Shown in pieces: positions 27,442 to 36,664 of a DNA stretch of 64,000 nt (position 1 is its first letter; every line of letters starts with the position of its first letter). This DNA comes from DASRJW01 sp964567755 (GTDB lineage Bacteria; Krumholzibacteriota; Krumholzibacteriia; G020349025). Both the position numbers and the translations under genes were made by a program. Where the stretch lies: contig CAZMNW010000047.1 in the NCBI GenBank assembly GCA_964567755.1, positions 103,121 to 167,120 on the forward strand. Direction: 5' to 3'. Below the pieces are notes generated by a model. It did no database searches. It saw only the letters and a list, made by a program, of their open reading frames with translations, and was not told the origin of the DNA.

Positions 27442-30080
27442 GCCTGCCGCCCGCAGGCACCGAGCCGCCGCCAACCGCCATCAAGCAGACACCGATGATG
27501 ACGCAGTACCTGGACATCAAGCGCCAGCATCCGGACGCCATCCTGCTGTTCCGCATGGGCGACTTCTACGAGACTTTTCACGGCGACGCCGAAATCTCGA
27601 GCCGCGTGCTCGGCATCGCGCTCACGACCCGGGATCGTGCCTCCGCCGCGCCAGTGCCGCTCGCGGGCGTGCCCTTTCACAGCGTCGACGGCTACATCGC
27701 GCGACTGCTGCGCGCCGGCTACAAGGTCGCGGTGTGCGAGCAACTGGAGGATCCGGCCCTCGCCAAGGGTCTGGTGAAACGCGCGGTCACCGAGGTGCTG
27801 ACGCCCGGAACGGCGATCACTCCGGGGCTGTTGGCCGAACGCGACGGTCACTACGCCATGTGTCTGGCGGCCGAGAGCGACGGCGACGCGTCCAAGCCCA
27901 TGGGGTTCGCGTTCCTCGATTTCTCCACCGGCGAGTTCGGCCTCGGAGAACGCCCGGCGGGGGAGTGCTTCGATCTCGTGGCGCGGTATGCGCCGCGCGA
28001 GATGTTCCTGCCCCAGAGCTGCATGGGCAGCCCCTTCGAAGCCGCACTCGCGCGCCGATTCGAGACCATGCCGTGTGCGCACGTGGAGGACGCTTTGTTC
28101 ACGCCGCGCTTGGCGCGCCAAGCGCTCCTCGGCCACTTCGCCGTGGCTGCGCTCGATGGACTCGACTGCCAAGATCTTCCCGAAGGCGTGCGCGCCGCTG
28201 GCGCCTTGCTCGAATACGGCAGCCGACTCAAGCATGCACGCATCGATGCTGTCACCCGCTTGCAGGTGGTTCGATCCGCACAGGAGATGTTCCTCGATGA
28301 AGACACGCTTGCGAACTTGGAGATCTTCCGCTCTGGACGCGGCCAAGATGCCTCGGTGACGCTCGTCCACCACTTGGATGCCTGCGGCACGGCGATGGGT
28401 TCGCGCATGCTGCGGCGCTGGTTGCGCGCGCCGCTGCGCGATCGGGCGCAAGCGGAAGCGCGCCACGAAGCCGTGAGTTGGGGCAGCACCCACGTCGAGC
28501 CACTGAACGAGCTGCGCCAGATCCTGGCGCAGGTGGGCGACTTGGAACGTCTTTTCGGTCGAATCGCCGCCGATCGGGCCGCGCCACGTGACCTCGTGGC
28601 TTTCGCCGACAGCGCCGCACGCATTCCGCATCTGTTGGCGCGGCTGCAGTCGGTCCCGGGGGCGTTGATCGCCAGCCTCCGCCACGCGCTCGATCCGCTC
28701 GCCGATTTGACCGACGACGTGCGCCGCACACTCGTCGACGAACCGCCGCCGCATCTGCGCGAGGGCGGCGTCATTCGTCCCGGCGTGTCGGACGAGCTCG
28801 ATGCGCTCCTCGACTCCACCCGATCGGCGCGCGAGTGGATCGCGGCGCTGCAAACGAGCGAACGCAATGCCACCGGCATCGCCAAGCTCAAAGTGGGCTA
28901 CAACAAGGTATTCGGCTACTACCTCGAAGTGCCCCGGGGCCAGGCCGACAAGGTCCCCTCGCACTACGACCCGAAGCAAACCCTCGTCAGCGCGCAGCGC
29001 TACATCACGCCAGAGCTCAAGGACAAGGAGCAAATGGTGCTGCGCGCCGAAGACGAACGCATCCGCATCGAAACCCGTCTGTTCGCAGCGCTGCGCCAGC
29101 GCCTGGCGGCAGAGGCGGCGCGCGTCGAGCGCAGCGCGCAGGCGCTGGCGACATTGGACGTGCTCACCGCCTTCGCCCACGTGGCACGCAAGCGCGACTA
29201 CGTGCGTCCGATCCTGAACGATGGCGATGGGATTCACGTGCTCCAGGGCCGGCACCCCGTGGTCGAGGCGCTGCTGCCGGCCTCGTTCGTGCCCAACGAT
29301 GTCGAGCTCGGCCGCGATGCAGCCCAGATCCTGGTCATTACCGGCCCGAACATGGGGGGCAAGTCCACTTTCCTGCGCCAAGTGGCGCTTATCGTTCTCA
29401 TGGCCTATGCGGGCAGTTTCGTGCCCGCCGCGAGCGCCGAAATCGGGCGCGTCGATCGTATTTTCACCCGCGTCGGGGCGTCGGACAATCTGGCGCGCGG
29501 CCAGAGCACGTTTCTCGTCGAGATGACGGAGACCGCCAAGATCCTCAATGCCTGCACCGACCAAAGCCTCGTCATCCTCGACGAGGTCGGGCGGGGCACC
29601 AGTACGCACGATGGGATGAGTCTGGCATGGGCGGTGTTGGAATACTTGCACGGGCTCGGCCCGGCGCGGCCGAGAACGTTGTTCGCCACCCATTACCACG
29701 AGCTCACGGTGCTGGAGGAAACGCTGCCGCGGCTGCGCAATCTCACGGTCGCGGTGAAGGAATGGCAGGACGACATCGTCTTTCTGCACAAGGTCGAACG
29801 CGGGCGCGCCGACAAGAGTTACGGCATCCAAGTGGCGAAGCTCGCCGGTTTGCCCAAGCAGGTCTTGGAGCGCGCGCGCGTGCTGCTCGTCGAGCACGAG
29901 GCGATGGAGCAGCGGCTTGGTCACGTCGCCGAGGCCGAGCCTACAGCGCAAGCGGTGCAGATCGACCTCTTCGCGGCTCTCGAGCGCCGGGTGGCCGATC
30001 TGCTGCGGCGCTCGAGCCCCGAGACCATGTCGCCAGACGCTGCGCGGGAGTTCCTGTTGCAGCTGCGCCGACTGCTGTAA
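27438..30080 (+). CDS. mutS: DNA mismatch repair protein MutS
   Basis: Recognises mispairs and starts mismatch repair with MutL. The 880 residues contain the mismatch-binding domain with the Phe-x-Glu element (FRMGDFYETFHGDA; the F-Y-E triplet near residue 38), connector and lever domains, and the ABC-type ATPase with Walker A ITGPNMGGKSTFLRQ, Walker B SLVILDEVGRGTSTHDG and the FATHYHEL segment. The C-terminal helix-turn-helix dimerisation region is present. ATG at 27438 overlaps the SPOR gene stop, so it is the last gene of the lapA-lapB-SPOR-mutS unit. Confidence 0.97.
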   Translation: MSLPPAGTEPPPTAIKQTPMMTQYLDIKRQHPDAILLFRMGDFYETFHGDAEISSRVLGIALTTRDRASAAPVPLAGVPFHSVDGYIARLLRAGYKVAVCEQLEDPALAKGLVKRAVTEVLTPGTAITPGLLAERDGHYAMCLAAESDGDASKPMGFAFLDFSTGEFGLGERPAGECFDLVARYAPREMFLPQSCMGSPFEAALARRFETMPCAHVEDALFTPRLARQALLGHFAVAALDGLDCQDLPEGVRAAGALLEYGSRLKHARIDAVTRLQVVRSAQEMFLDEDTLANLEIFRSGRGQDASVTLVHHLDACGTAMGSRMLRRWLRAPLRDRAQAEARHEAVSWGSTHVEPLNELRQILAQVGDLERLFGRIAADRAAPRDLVAFADSAARIPHLLARLQSVPGALIASLRHALDPLADLTDDVRRTLVDEPPPHLREGGVIRPGVSDELDALLDSTRSAREWIAALQTSERNATGIAKLKVGYNKVFGYYLEVPRGQADKVPSHYDPKQTLVSAQRYITPELKDKEQMVLRAEDERIRIETRLFAALRQRLAAEAARVERSAQALATLDVLTAFAHVARKRDYVRPILNDGDGIHVLQGRHPVVEALLPASFVPNDVELGRDAAQILVITGPNMGGKSTFLRQVALIVLMAYAGSFVPAASAEIGRVDRIFTRVGASDNLARGQSTFLVEMTETAKILNACTDQSLVILDEVGRGTSTHDGMSLAWAVLEYLHGLGPARPRTLFATHYHELTVLEETLPRLRNLTVAVKEWQDDIVFLHKVERGRADKSYGIQVAKLAGLPKQVLERARVLLVEHEAMEQRLGHVAEAEPTAQAVQIDLFAALERRVADLLRRSSPETMSPDAAREFLLQLRRLL

Positions 30081-30284
30081 CTGCAAGGTTCATTGTCTGC
30101 ACCGCGCTTGATCTCCAGCAACACTCGAGCTCACGCCTTGAACCGCCTCTGATTACTGGATGCCGTTCTTCGCTTGCGTTCCAGGCGCAACAGCCTCGAA
30201 CCGCCGCTGGATGGCGCATGGCTTGCTTTTGGATCATCCACGGTGACAACGGCGTAGCCGCATTCCAAACCCCTCGAGGCCGCG

Positions 30285-32612
30285 ATGGCGGACAGCGTTT
30301 CCAAGCCACGAGTGGCGTTGCTCGGCGCCCGCGAGGCGGACATCGAGATCTTCGCTGAACTGCAGCGACAGGATCGTGTGCATTTGGTCGCGGTGTATGA
30401 CCCCGATCCGACCGCTCCCGGTCTGGCGCTGGCAGAGATCTCTGGTGTGCGCGCGGGTGCCGACACGATGGCCCGGGATCGTCTGGCGAGCGCCGAGATC
30501 ATCGTGCTGCCCACGCAGCGTCTGGCTTACCAGGCGGCGATCGACTGGTGCAGTGGTCTGCGCGCGGAATTGATCGGCGGCGCCGAGGCACGCAAGCGCT
30601 GGGGCGGCGCCCTCGGCGTTTCCCCGGCGCCGCAGGGCGATGCGATCACGCTCACGGCACGCCTTGCCGAGCTCGAGCAAGCCTGCACGCGGCTCGAGGT
30701 GCTGGACGAGCTGGGCGAGTGGCTCCTCGAAGCCTGCATGCGCGCGGTCGGCGCGACAGGTGGCTCGCTGCAACTCCTCGCCGCCGACACCGAGGAGCTC
30801 TACTTGCTCGCGGCGCGCGGTCTGGCGGAGGACGTGTTACGCCACGCGCGGCACCCATTGGGAGAGCCGATCTCCGGTCTGGCTGCTGTCATGCGCAGCG
30901 CACAATTGCTGCACGGGGACCAGCCCGGACGCGTGCCGACCCAACGTGGTGCGGTGAGCTCGGCGGTGTGCGTGCCGCTCGTGACGTCGAGCGGCGGGCT
31001 CGTGGGCGTGCTCAATGTGTCGTCGACCGTGCCGGGGCGGCGCTTCGGCAGCCAGGATCTCGAAGATCTACGACAGGCTGCACCCCGCATGGCAGCGCTG
31101 CTCGAGCGCGCGCGGCGTTTCACCACCACTTCGACTTCGCCCCAGGTCCACTTCATCGCCACCCTCGCGGAGCTCGGAGCGAAGACCCCGGATCCTGCCA
31201 CCGCGTTCGTGGCCTTGACGCGTGAGATCTGTCGGCTCTTCGATGCCGAGTCCGCCAGCATCCACGTGGCAACCGACGAGGGCGAATGGCTGCAGCTGGC
31301 GTCGGCGTCGGAGGCCGGCATCACCGCACCACCGGCGAGTCGAGCGCTGGCATCTCGCGCCTTTCTCGAGCGCCAGTGGGTGCACGTCGCGGAACAGGAG
31401 TCGAGTGTGGTCGCGCCCGGGACCGACCTCATCGCCGCGGCGGTGGAACGCGCGCTGTCGCCGGTCGACACCAACCCCTTGCGCTCGAGCGTGTATGTGC
31501 CGCTCGTCGGCACGCTGCCGGTAGGCGTGCTCCGCGTCGTCTTCGCCCGCTTGGCGACGGCGGAAGCATTCGCGGTCCACGGTCCGCCCGTGGTGTGCCA
31601 ACTCGCGCTCTACGTCGAAGCGCGCGTCCGTCAGCGCCAGCTCGAGGCGCGCCTGGGCCGGAGCGCGCGCTTGACACGCGCCCTGCCGCAACTGCAAGAG
31701 GCCGCTGCGCAGGGGACACTCGACACCTTCCTGGTGCGCGAAGCCGCCCTGCTCGTGGGCGCCGAACGCGCCATGTTGCGTCACGTAGACGAGGTGCGTC
31801 GCACCTATTCACGGCCGATCGCACACGGCATCCCCGACACGAGCGCCGAGGCGTGGCGAACCGTGGATGCCCGCGTCACCGAAACCACGTTGCAGAATCG
31901 CCGCGTCGATCTGCGCACCACGCAGTCCGTGGCCTCCGAACGACTCGATCAGGCGCCACGGACGCGATCATTCGTGTCGGTGCCGATCCAGCAGCAGGAT
32001 CGCATCGTCGCCGTGCTCAATGTCTACGACAAGCTGCCGCACGACCCGCTCGAGGGCGCCGCATTCTCGCCCTTCGATCGCGAGCTGTTGGAGAGCCTGG
32101 GAAATGTGGCGGCGGCACTGTGGCTGCGCCCTGCGGCGCCGGAGCGCCCGGCGCTCGGCGCCAAAACGCCTGCGGCTCCGGCACCTCCGGCCGCATTGCC
32201 GGTGCTCGAACTCGAGAGCAAACGTCTGCGCGAGGAGCTGCATCGCGAGATCGCGCGTGCCCAACGCCACCAGCGCCAGCTCGGCATCGCCTTGCTGCAC
32301 GTGCAAGGTCTCGATCGCCTCGCCGAACCCGAACGGGAGCGGATCGCGTCACAGATCGACGGGTTGCTGCGCGATTACGTGCGCAGCAGCGACTTGGTGG
32401 GTTGGTACGGCCCCGACCGGGTGATGATCGTCTCGCCCGAAGCCGACGCGAGCGGTCACGAGCTCGAGACCCGCGTGCGCGCCCTCCTGGTCGACAAGCT
32501 ACCGCAAGCGACTGCGACGCGACTCGCGGTCCGCCTCGGCACCAGCAGCTACCCCAACGACGGCGACGACGCTGCGTTGTTGCTGCAGGCTGCGGTGGCG
32601 CGTTTGTCCTGA
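30285..32612 (+). CDS. Multi-GAF protein with degenerate GGDEF-like C-terminus
   Basis: A 775-residue soluble protein, function unknown. Residues 1-110 look like a Rossmann-type fold (VALLGAREADIEIFAELQ, HLVAVYDPDP). Three GAF-like sensor regions follow (around 130-265, 285-440 and 465-615). The last 140 residues match the shape of a diguanylate cyclase domain: a helix REIARAQRHQRQLGIALL, then GWYGPDRVMIVSP where GGDEF would stand, and a YPNDGDDAALLLQAA end. The catalytic GGDEF residues are missing, so it should not make c-di-GMP. It lies between mutS and mutL on the same strand. It may be a signalling or scaffold protein. Confidence 0.6.
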   Translation: MADSVSKPRVALLGAREADIEIFAELQRQDRVHLVAVYDPDPTAPGLALAEISGVRAGADTMARDRLASAEIIVLPTQRLAYQAAIDWCSGLRAELIGGAEARKRWGGALGVSPAPQGDAITLTARLAELEQACTRLEVLDELGEWLLEACMRAVGATGGSLQLLAADTEELYLLAARGLAEDVLRHARHPLGEPISGLAAVMRSAQLLHGDQPGRVPTQRGAVSSAVCVPLVTSSGGLVGVLNVSSTVPGRRFGSQDLEDLRQAAPRMAALLERARRFTTTSTSPQVHFIATLAELGAKTPDPATAFVALTREICRLFDAESASIHVATDEGEWLQLASASEAGITAPPASRALASRAFLERQWVHVAEQESSVVAPGTDLIAAAVERALSPVDTNPLRSSVYVPLVGTLPVGVLRVVFARLATAEAFAVHGPPVVCQLALYVEARVRQRQLEARLGRSARLTRALPQLQEAAAQGTLDTFLVREAALLVGAERAMLRHVDEVRRTYSRPIAHGIPDTSAEAWRTVDARVTETTLQNRRVDLRTTQSVASERLDQAPRTRSFVSVPIQQQDRIVAVLNVYDKLPHDPLEGAAFSPFDRELLESLGNVAAALWLRPAAPERPALGAKTPAAPAPPAALPVLELESKRLREELHREIARAQRHQRQLGIALLHVQGLDRLAEPERERIASQIDGLLRDYVRSSDLVGWYGPDRVMIVSPEADASGHELETRVRALLVDKLPQATATRLAVRLGTSSYPNDGDDAALLLQAAVARLS

Positions 32613-32661
32613 TCGGGACGCGACGCTGGCAGGGTCTGCCTGTGCTATGGTTGCGCGCACC

Positions 32662-34533
32662 ATGAGTCGCATCACCATCCTCGATTCGAACACCGTCAAC
32701 AAGATCGCCGCCGGCGAGGTCGTCGAGCGACCGGCCGCCGTGGTGAAAGAGCTGCTCGACAACGCCCTCGACGCGCGCGCCACTCGCATCACCATCACGC
32801 TCGAGAATGGCGGCCGCGGGCTGGTGCAGGTCTCCGACGACGGCGCCGGCATGGCGCCCGAGGATCTGCCCTTGGCCGTGCAGCGTCACGCCACCAGCAA
32901 GCTGCAAGTGATCGAGGACTTGTTGCGCATCGGCACGCTTGGATTCCGCGGCGAAGCGCTGGCTGCGATCGCGGCGGTGTCGCGCCTGTCGCTCACCTCG
33001 CGCGAGCCGAGCTGCGAGGTGGGGCACCGCCTCGAGGTGAATGCGGGTCGCAGCGGACCGGTGCGTCCAGTGGCTTCGCCGCTCGGCACCACGGTGGCCG
33101 TGGCCGAGGTCTTTCACAACGTCCGCGCGCGCCGCGAGTTTCTGCGCACCCCGCAGGTGGAACGCCGCGCCATCCTCGACATCGCCACCACCTACGCGCT
33201 CGCACACCCGCAGTTGCGGCTGTTGTTGCGCGACGATGGTCGCGACCTCCTCGACCTGCGGCCGGCGGCGACGCTGCGCGAGCGCGCTGCCGCTGTTCTC
33301 GGTCGCCCGACCGAAGCGCACCTCGTCGATGTATTCGCCGAGCGCGATGCGGTGCGCGTCGAAGGCTTGGCCGGCAAGCCGCCCTTCGGCTATCGCAATC
33401 GTTCGCAACAGTTCGTCTTCGTCAACGGCCGCCCTGTGCGCGACCGCACCGTTTCCTTCGCCATCGTGCATGCCTACCGGCACGCGATGGAACCGGAACG
33501 CTACCCGGTGGCCATCTTGTTCGTGTCGCTGCCGGCCGAGCATGTCGACGTCAACGTGCACCCGACGAAAACCGAGGTCCGCTTCCGCGACGAGAGACTC
33601 TTGCACGGCGTCGTTGTCCGGGCGCTGCGCGACGCCGTGGGCCCGCTTTTGCCGGCGGATCTCGACCAGCTGCCGCAGCCCGAGCGCGCGATCTCGATCC
33701 TCAAGCCGTGGGGCGAGGTGGCAGCGCGGCAAGACCTGCCCCTGCCTGGGCAGGGCTGTTCGCACGCCGATGGCTTGCAGATCGCCAAGACCTTGCTCAC
33801 GCCGCCAAGTTCCGCGACGCACACGCTCGCACCGTCTGCAGAGGAGGCGTTCGCCGGCGCGCCAGGACCGGACGCGAGCGACACGATGCAGAGGTCTCCG
33901 GCCGACCCCGGTGGCGCGTCGCTGTTGTTCGAAACGTCGACACGCCGGCCCGACGTCGCCAGCGACGAAGCGCTGTATTGGCAGCTGCACAACGCCTACG
34001 TGATGATCCAGATCAAGAACGGCGTCGTCATCGTCGACCAGCACGCAGCGCACGAGCGCATTCTCTACGACCGCGCGCTGGCGGCCCTCGACGGCAGGCG
34101 ACCGAGCCTGCAACGACTGTTGTTCCCGATCTCGCTCGAACTGTCGGTGCGCCAGTACGCCGCCTACGAAGAAAGTCGCGATCTATTCGAGCAGCTTGGC
34201 TTCCAGGTGCGACCGTTCGGCGTGCGCAGCGTTCTGGTGGAAGAAATCCCCGGCGAGATGGCGCGTTGGGACGAAGGCGCCATCTTGCTCGGCATCCTCG
34301 ATGACCTGGCGGAGAACCGCGAGCACGACCGCCTGCCGCTGCGCGACCAGGTGCTCGCGAGCTACTCGTGCCGTGCCGCCATCATGCAAGGCAAGCGACT
34401 TGGGGTTGCCGAAATGCGCGCGCTCATGGATCAGCTCTTCGCCACCCCGCGCCCCTACACCTGCCCGCATGGCCGCCCGACCTTGCTGCGCATCGGCCTC
34501 GAGGACCTCGATCGTCGCTTCGGTCGCACGTGA
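32662..34533 (+). CDS. mutL: DNA mismatch repair protein MutL
   Basis: GHKL ATPase that couples MutS to strand cleavage and excision. The 623-residue protein shows the N-terminal ATPase motifs VVKELLDNALDARA, SDDGAGM and GFRGEALAAIA, a Pro/Ala linker around residues 370-430, and a C-terminal dimerisation/endonuclease region. The endonuclease metal motif reads DQHAAHERILYD, with Asp in place of the final Glu of DQHAx2Ex4E; the zinc-site motif CPHGRP is present. It is therefore probably a nicking-type MutL. ATG at 32662 is preferred over 32647, as homologues begin at this Met. Confidence 0.95.
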   Translation: MSRITILDSNTVNKIAAGEVVERPAAVVKELLDNALDARATRITITLENGGRGLVQVSDDGAGMAPEDLPLAVQRHATSKLQVIEDLLRIGTLGFRGEALAAIAAVSRLSLTSREPSCEVGHRLEVNAGRSGPVRPVASPLGTTVAVAEVFHNVRARREFLRTPQVERRAILDIATTYALAHPQLRLLLRDDGRDLLDLRPAATLRERAAAVLGRPTEAHLVDVFAERDAVRVEGLAGKPPFGYRNRSQQFVFVNGRPVRDRTVSFAIVHAYRHAMEPERYPVAILFVSLPAEHVDVNVHPTKTEVRFRDERLLHGVVVRALRDAVGPLLPADLDQLPQPERAISILKPWGEVAARQDLPLPGQGCSHADGLQIAKTLLTPPSSATHTLAPSAEEAFAGAPGPDASDTMQRSPADPGGASLLFETSTRRPDVASDEALYWQLHNAYVMIQIKNGVVIVDQHAAHERILYDRALAALDGRRPSLQRLLFPISLELSVRQYAAYEESRDLFEQLGFQVRPFGVRSVLVEEIPGEMARWDEGAILLGILDDLAENREHDRLPLRDQVLASYSCRAAIMQGKRLGVAEMRALMDQLFATPRPYTCPHGRPTLLRIGLEDLDRRFGRT

Positions 34534-34535
34534 GC

Positions 34536-35507
34536 ATGGCCAGAGCGGTGGGTTCGAGCCCGGCGCCGATCGCGGCCGTACTCTGTGGCCCGACCGCGAG
34601 CGGCAAGACCGATTTGGCGCTGCAGCTCGCTTCAAGGCTCTCCCTCGAGATCATCTCGGCGGACTCGCGTCAGGTCTACCGCCATCTCGACATCGGCACA
34701 GCGAAGCCGACCGCAGCCGAACGCGACGCTGTCCCGCACCACCTGGTGGACTTTCTCGCCCTCGACGAGACCTACAACGCGGCGCGTTTTGCCGCCGATG
34801 CATGGGCGCTCTGCGCGGCGATTCGAGCCCGCGGTCGTTTGCCGCTCGTGGTTGGTGGTGCGGGCTTCTACCTGCAGGTTCTGCAGCACGGACTGTTCGA
34901 GGCCCCGTTCAACGACGCGCGTTTGCGCGAGGTGCGCGCAGAACTGTCGGCGTGGAGCACGCCGGCAATCCAGGCCGAGCTCGAGCGTCGCGATCCGCGG
35001 CGCGCGGCCGTCATCCACGCGCACGATCGCTACCGTTTGGCGCGCGCGCTGGAGATCTGCGTCGCTTCCGACTCGAGCGTGACCGCGCTCACCGCCGCGC
35101 GCCGTGCGGCGCCGCCCCGTTTCGCCACCTGTCGTCTGCAACTGCCGCGCGCGACATTGCATCATCGGATCGCGACACGCGCGACGCACATGCTGTCCGC
35201 CGGCTGGATCGAGGAAGTGCAGGTGCTGCTCGCGGCGGGAACCGACGCTTGCGTGCCCGGGTTGCACGCCCTCGGCTATCCGCACGTCGTCGCCTATCTT
35301 CAGGGCCGACTGACGCGCGATCGACTCGAGGAGCGCATCGTCCGCGACACGCGACGTTTCGCCCGCCACCAGGAAACATGGTTCCGCAAGGCTGGGGACG
35401 CGCTCGCACTCGAAGCCGGCGCGGCGGAGAACGCTGCATTTCTCGCGGCGCAATGGCTGTCCCTGGTGCCCGGAACCGACGCCAACGCCGCGACCGGCGC
35501 CGGTTGA
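34536..35507 (+). CDS. miaA: tRNA dimethylallyltransferase
   Basis: Adds a dimethylallyl group to A37 of tRNAs that read codons beginning with U. The 323-residue protein has the P-loop CGPTASGKTDLA near residue 17, SADSRQVYRHLDIGTAKPT, and the substrate segment VGGAGFYLQ, plus RDTRRFARHQETWFR near the end. MiaA usually follows mutL, as here. ATG at 34536 has no strong ribosome site; a GTG at 34530 overlapping the mutL stop would work by coupling. Length is normal. Confidence 0.94.
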   Translation: MARAVGSSPAPIAAVLCGPTASGKTDLALQLASRLSLEIISADSRQVYRHLDIGTAKPTAAERDAVPHHLVDFLALDETYNAARFAADAWALCAAIRARGRLPLVVGGAGFYLQVLQHGLFEAPFNDARLREVRAELSAWSTPAIQAELERRDPRRAAVIHAHDRYRLARALEICVASDSSVTALTAARRAAPPRFATCRLQLPRATLHHRIATRATHMLSAGWIEEVQVLLAAGTDACVPGLHALGYPHVVAYLQGRLTRDRLEERIVRDTRRFARHQETWFRKAGDALALEAGAAENAAFLAAQWLSLVPGTDANAATGAG

Positions 35508-35548
35508 CGCCCCGCGCGAGCCGATGCTAGGGTCGGACGGTCATTCGA

Positions 35549-35624
35549 GCGGGTGTAGCTCAGTTGGTAGAGCATCAGCTTCCCAAGCTGAGGGTCGCGG
35601 GTTCGACCCCCGTCGCCCGCTCCA
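35549..35624 (+). tRNA. tRNA-Gly (anticodon CCC)
   Basis: A 76-nt cloverleaf with acceptor GCGGGTG/CGCCCGC, D-arm GCTCAGTTGGTAGAGC, anticodon loop TTCCCAA, T-arm GGTTCGACCCC and an encoded CCA (35622-35624). It reads GGG codons. Confidence 0.95.
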
Positions 35625-35631
35625 CGCACGC

Positions 35632-35660
35632 GAGGCCGGCCCTGCCGGCCTCGTCGTTTT
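35632..35660 (+). terminator. Intrinsic terminator after tRNA-Gly
   Basis: A perfect 9-bp stem GAGGCCGGC/GCCGGCCTC with loop CCT, then GTCGTTTT. It ends the miaA/tRNA-Gly transcription unit and lies just before the convergent LOG-family gene. Confidence 0.85.
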
Positions 35661-35680
35661 GCATCGTAGATGGAGACGAA

Positions 35681-36664
35681 TCATCCCTGCCGGCCACGCC
35701 GGCGCCGGCGTTCTTCGCGCAATGCCACGTCGTATTCCGTGTCGCGCCCGGCATGTTCGGCGTGGAAGCTCTGGATCGCATTCCAGGCCTCGCTCGCGGT
35801 CTCGGCATAGCGGAACAGCTGCAAATCATTTTCGGCGATCGTGCCCTCGCGCGCCAGAAACTCGAGGTTCACCGCCTGCTCCCAGAATTCCTTGCCGAAG
35901 AGGATCACGGGCAGCGCGCGCATCTTGTGCGTTTGCACCAAGGTCAGCGCTTCGAACAGCTCGTCGAAGGTGCCGTAGCCGCCAGGGAAGGCGACGAGCG
36001 CCCGCGCGCGCAGCAGGAAGTGCAGCTTGCGGATGGCGAAGTAGTGGAACTGGAAGCACAGCTCCGGGGTGATGAACGAATTGGGGCGCTGCTCCATCGG
36101 CAAGGTGATGTTGAGACCGATGCTCTTGGCGCCGACGTCGAAGGCGCCGCGGTTCGCGGCTTCCATGACGCCGGGGCCGCCGCCGGTGACGATGACGTAG
36201 TCGCGGTCCCGGTCGCTCTGGGAGCTACGCGACACCAGCCGCGCGAACTCACGCGCCTCTTCGTAGTAGCGTGATTTGGCCAGGATGCGCCTTGCCACGG
36301 CCAGTCGCCGTTCGAGCTCCGGTGTCGACCCCGTGCGCTGAAGCTCTTGTTCGAGGGCGCGCACGCGGCTCTGCGCCAGCTTCTCCTCGACGATGCGCGT
36401 GCCGCCGAAGACGACGATGGTGGAGCGGATGCGATGCTGGCGCAACACGAGCTCCGGCTTGAGCAGCTCGAGCTGGAGTCGCACGGACCGCAGGTCGTGC
36501 CGCATGATGAACTCGACATCTTCGTAGGCAGGGATATACGACGGCGAATCGAGGATGCGTTGCAGACGCGCCGCAGCGCCCGGGTCCTCGAGCTCGGCCG
36601 ACAGCGCCGCGTGCGGCGCGATCGCGTCCAAGGGCTCGTCTTGCGGCGTCTCGCGCCCATTCAT
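35681..36664 (-). CDS. LOG-family (TIGR00730-like) protein
   Basis: A 327-residue protein of the lysine-decarboxylase-like/LOG superfamily. Motifs: VVFGGTRI, TGGGPGVMEAANRGA and the signature PGGYGTFDELFEALTL (PGGxGTxxE). Characterised LOG proteins release free cytokinin-type bases from nucleotide 5'-monophosphates or act as nucleotide phosphoribohydrolases; which reaction applies here is unknown. About 100 residues before the core (an acidic start plus a coiled stretch) are longer than in minimal LOG proteins. ATG at 36664 follows CTGGAGG. Confidence 0.8.
   Translation of the reverse strand: MNGRETPQDEPLDAIAPHAALSAELEDPGAAARLQRILDSPSYIPAYEDVEFIMRHDLRSVRLQLELLKPELVLRQHRIRSTIVVFGGTRIVEEKLAQSRVRALEQELQRTGSTPELERRLAVARRILAKSRYYEEAREFARLVSRSSQSDRDRDYVIVTGGGPGVMEAANRGAFDVGAKSIGLNITLPMEQRPNSFITPELCFQFHYFAIRKLHFLLRARALVAFPGGYGTFDELFEALTLVQTHKMRALPVILFGKEFWEQAVNLEFLAREGTIAENDLQLFRYAETASEAWNAIQSFHAEHAGRDTEYDVALREERRRRRGRQG

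Noticed and set aside
27402..30086. Open frame of 894 codons on the reverse strand
   Set aside because: It is the exact antisense of mutS. High GC content keeps antisense frames open; the sequence resembles no protein and mutS is intact.
30081..30284. Short direct repeats (TTGAACCGCC/TCGAACCGCC) between mutS and the GAF gene
   Set aside because: Two short imperfect copies only; not enough to call a repeat element or regulatory site.
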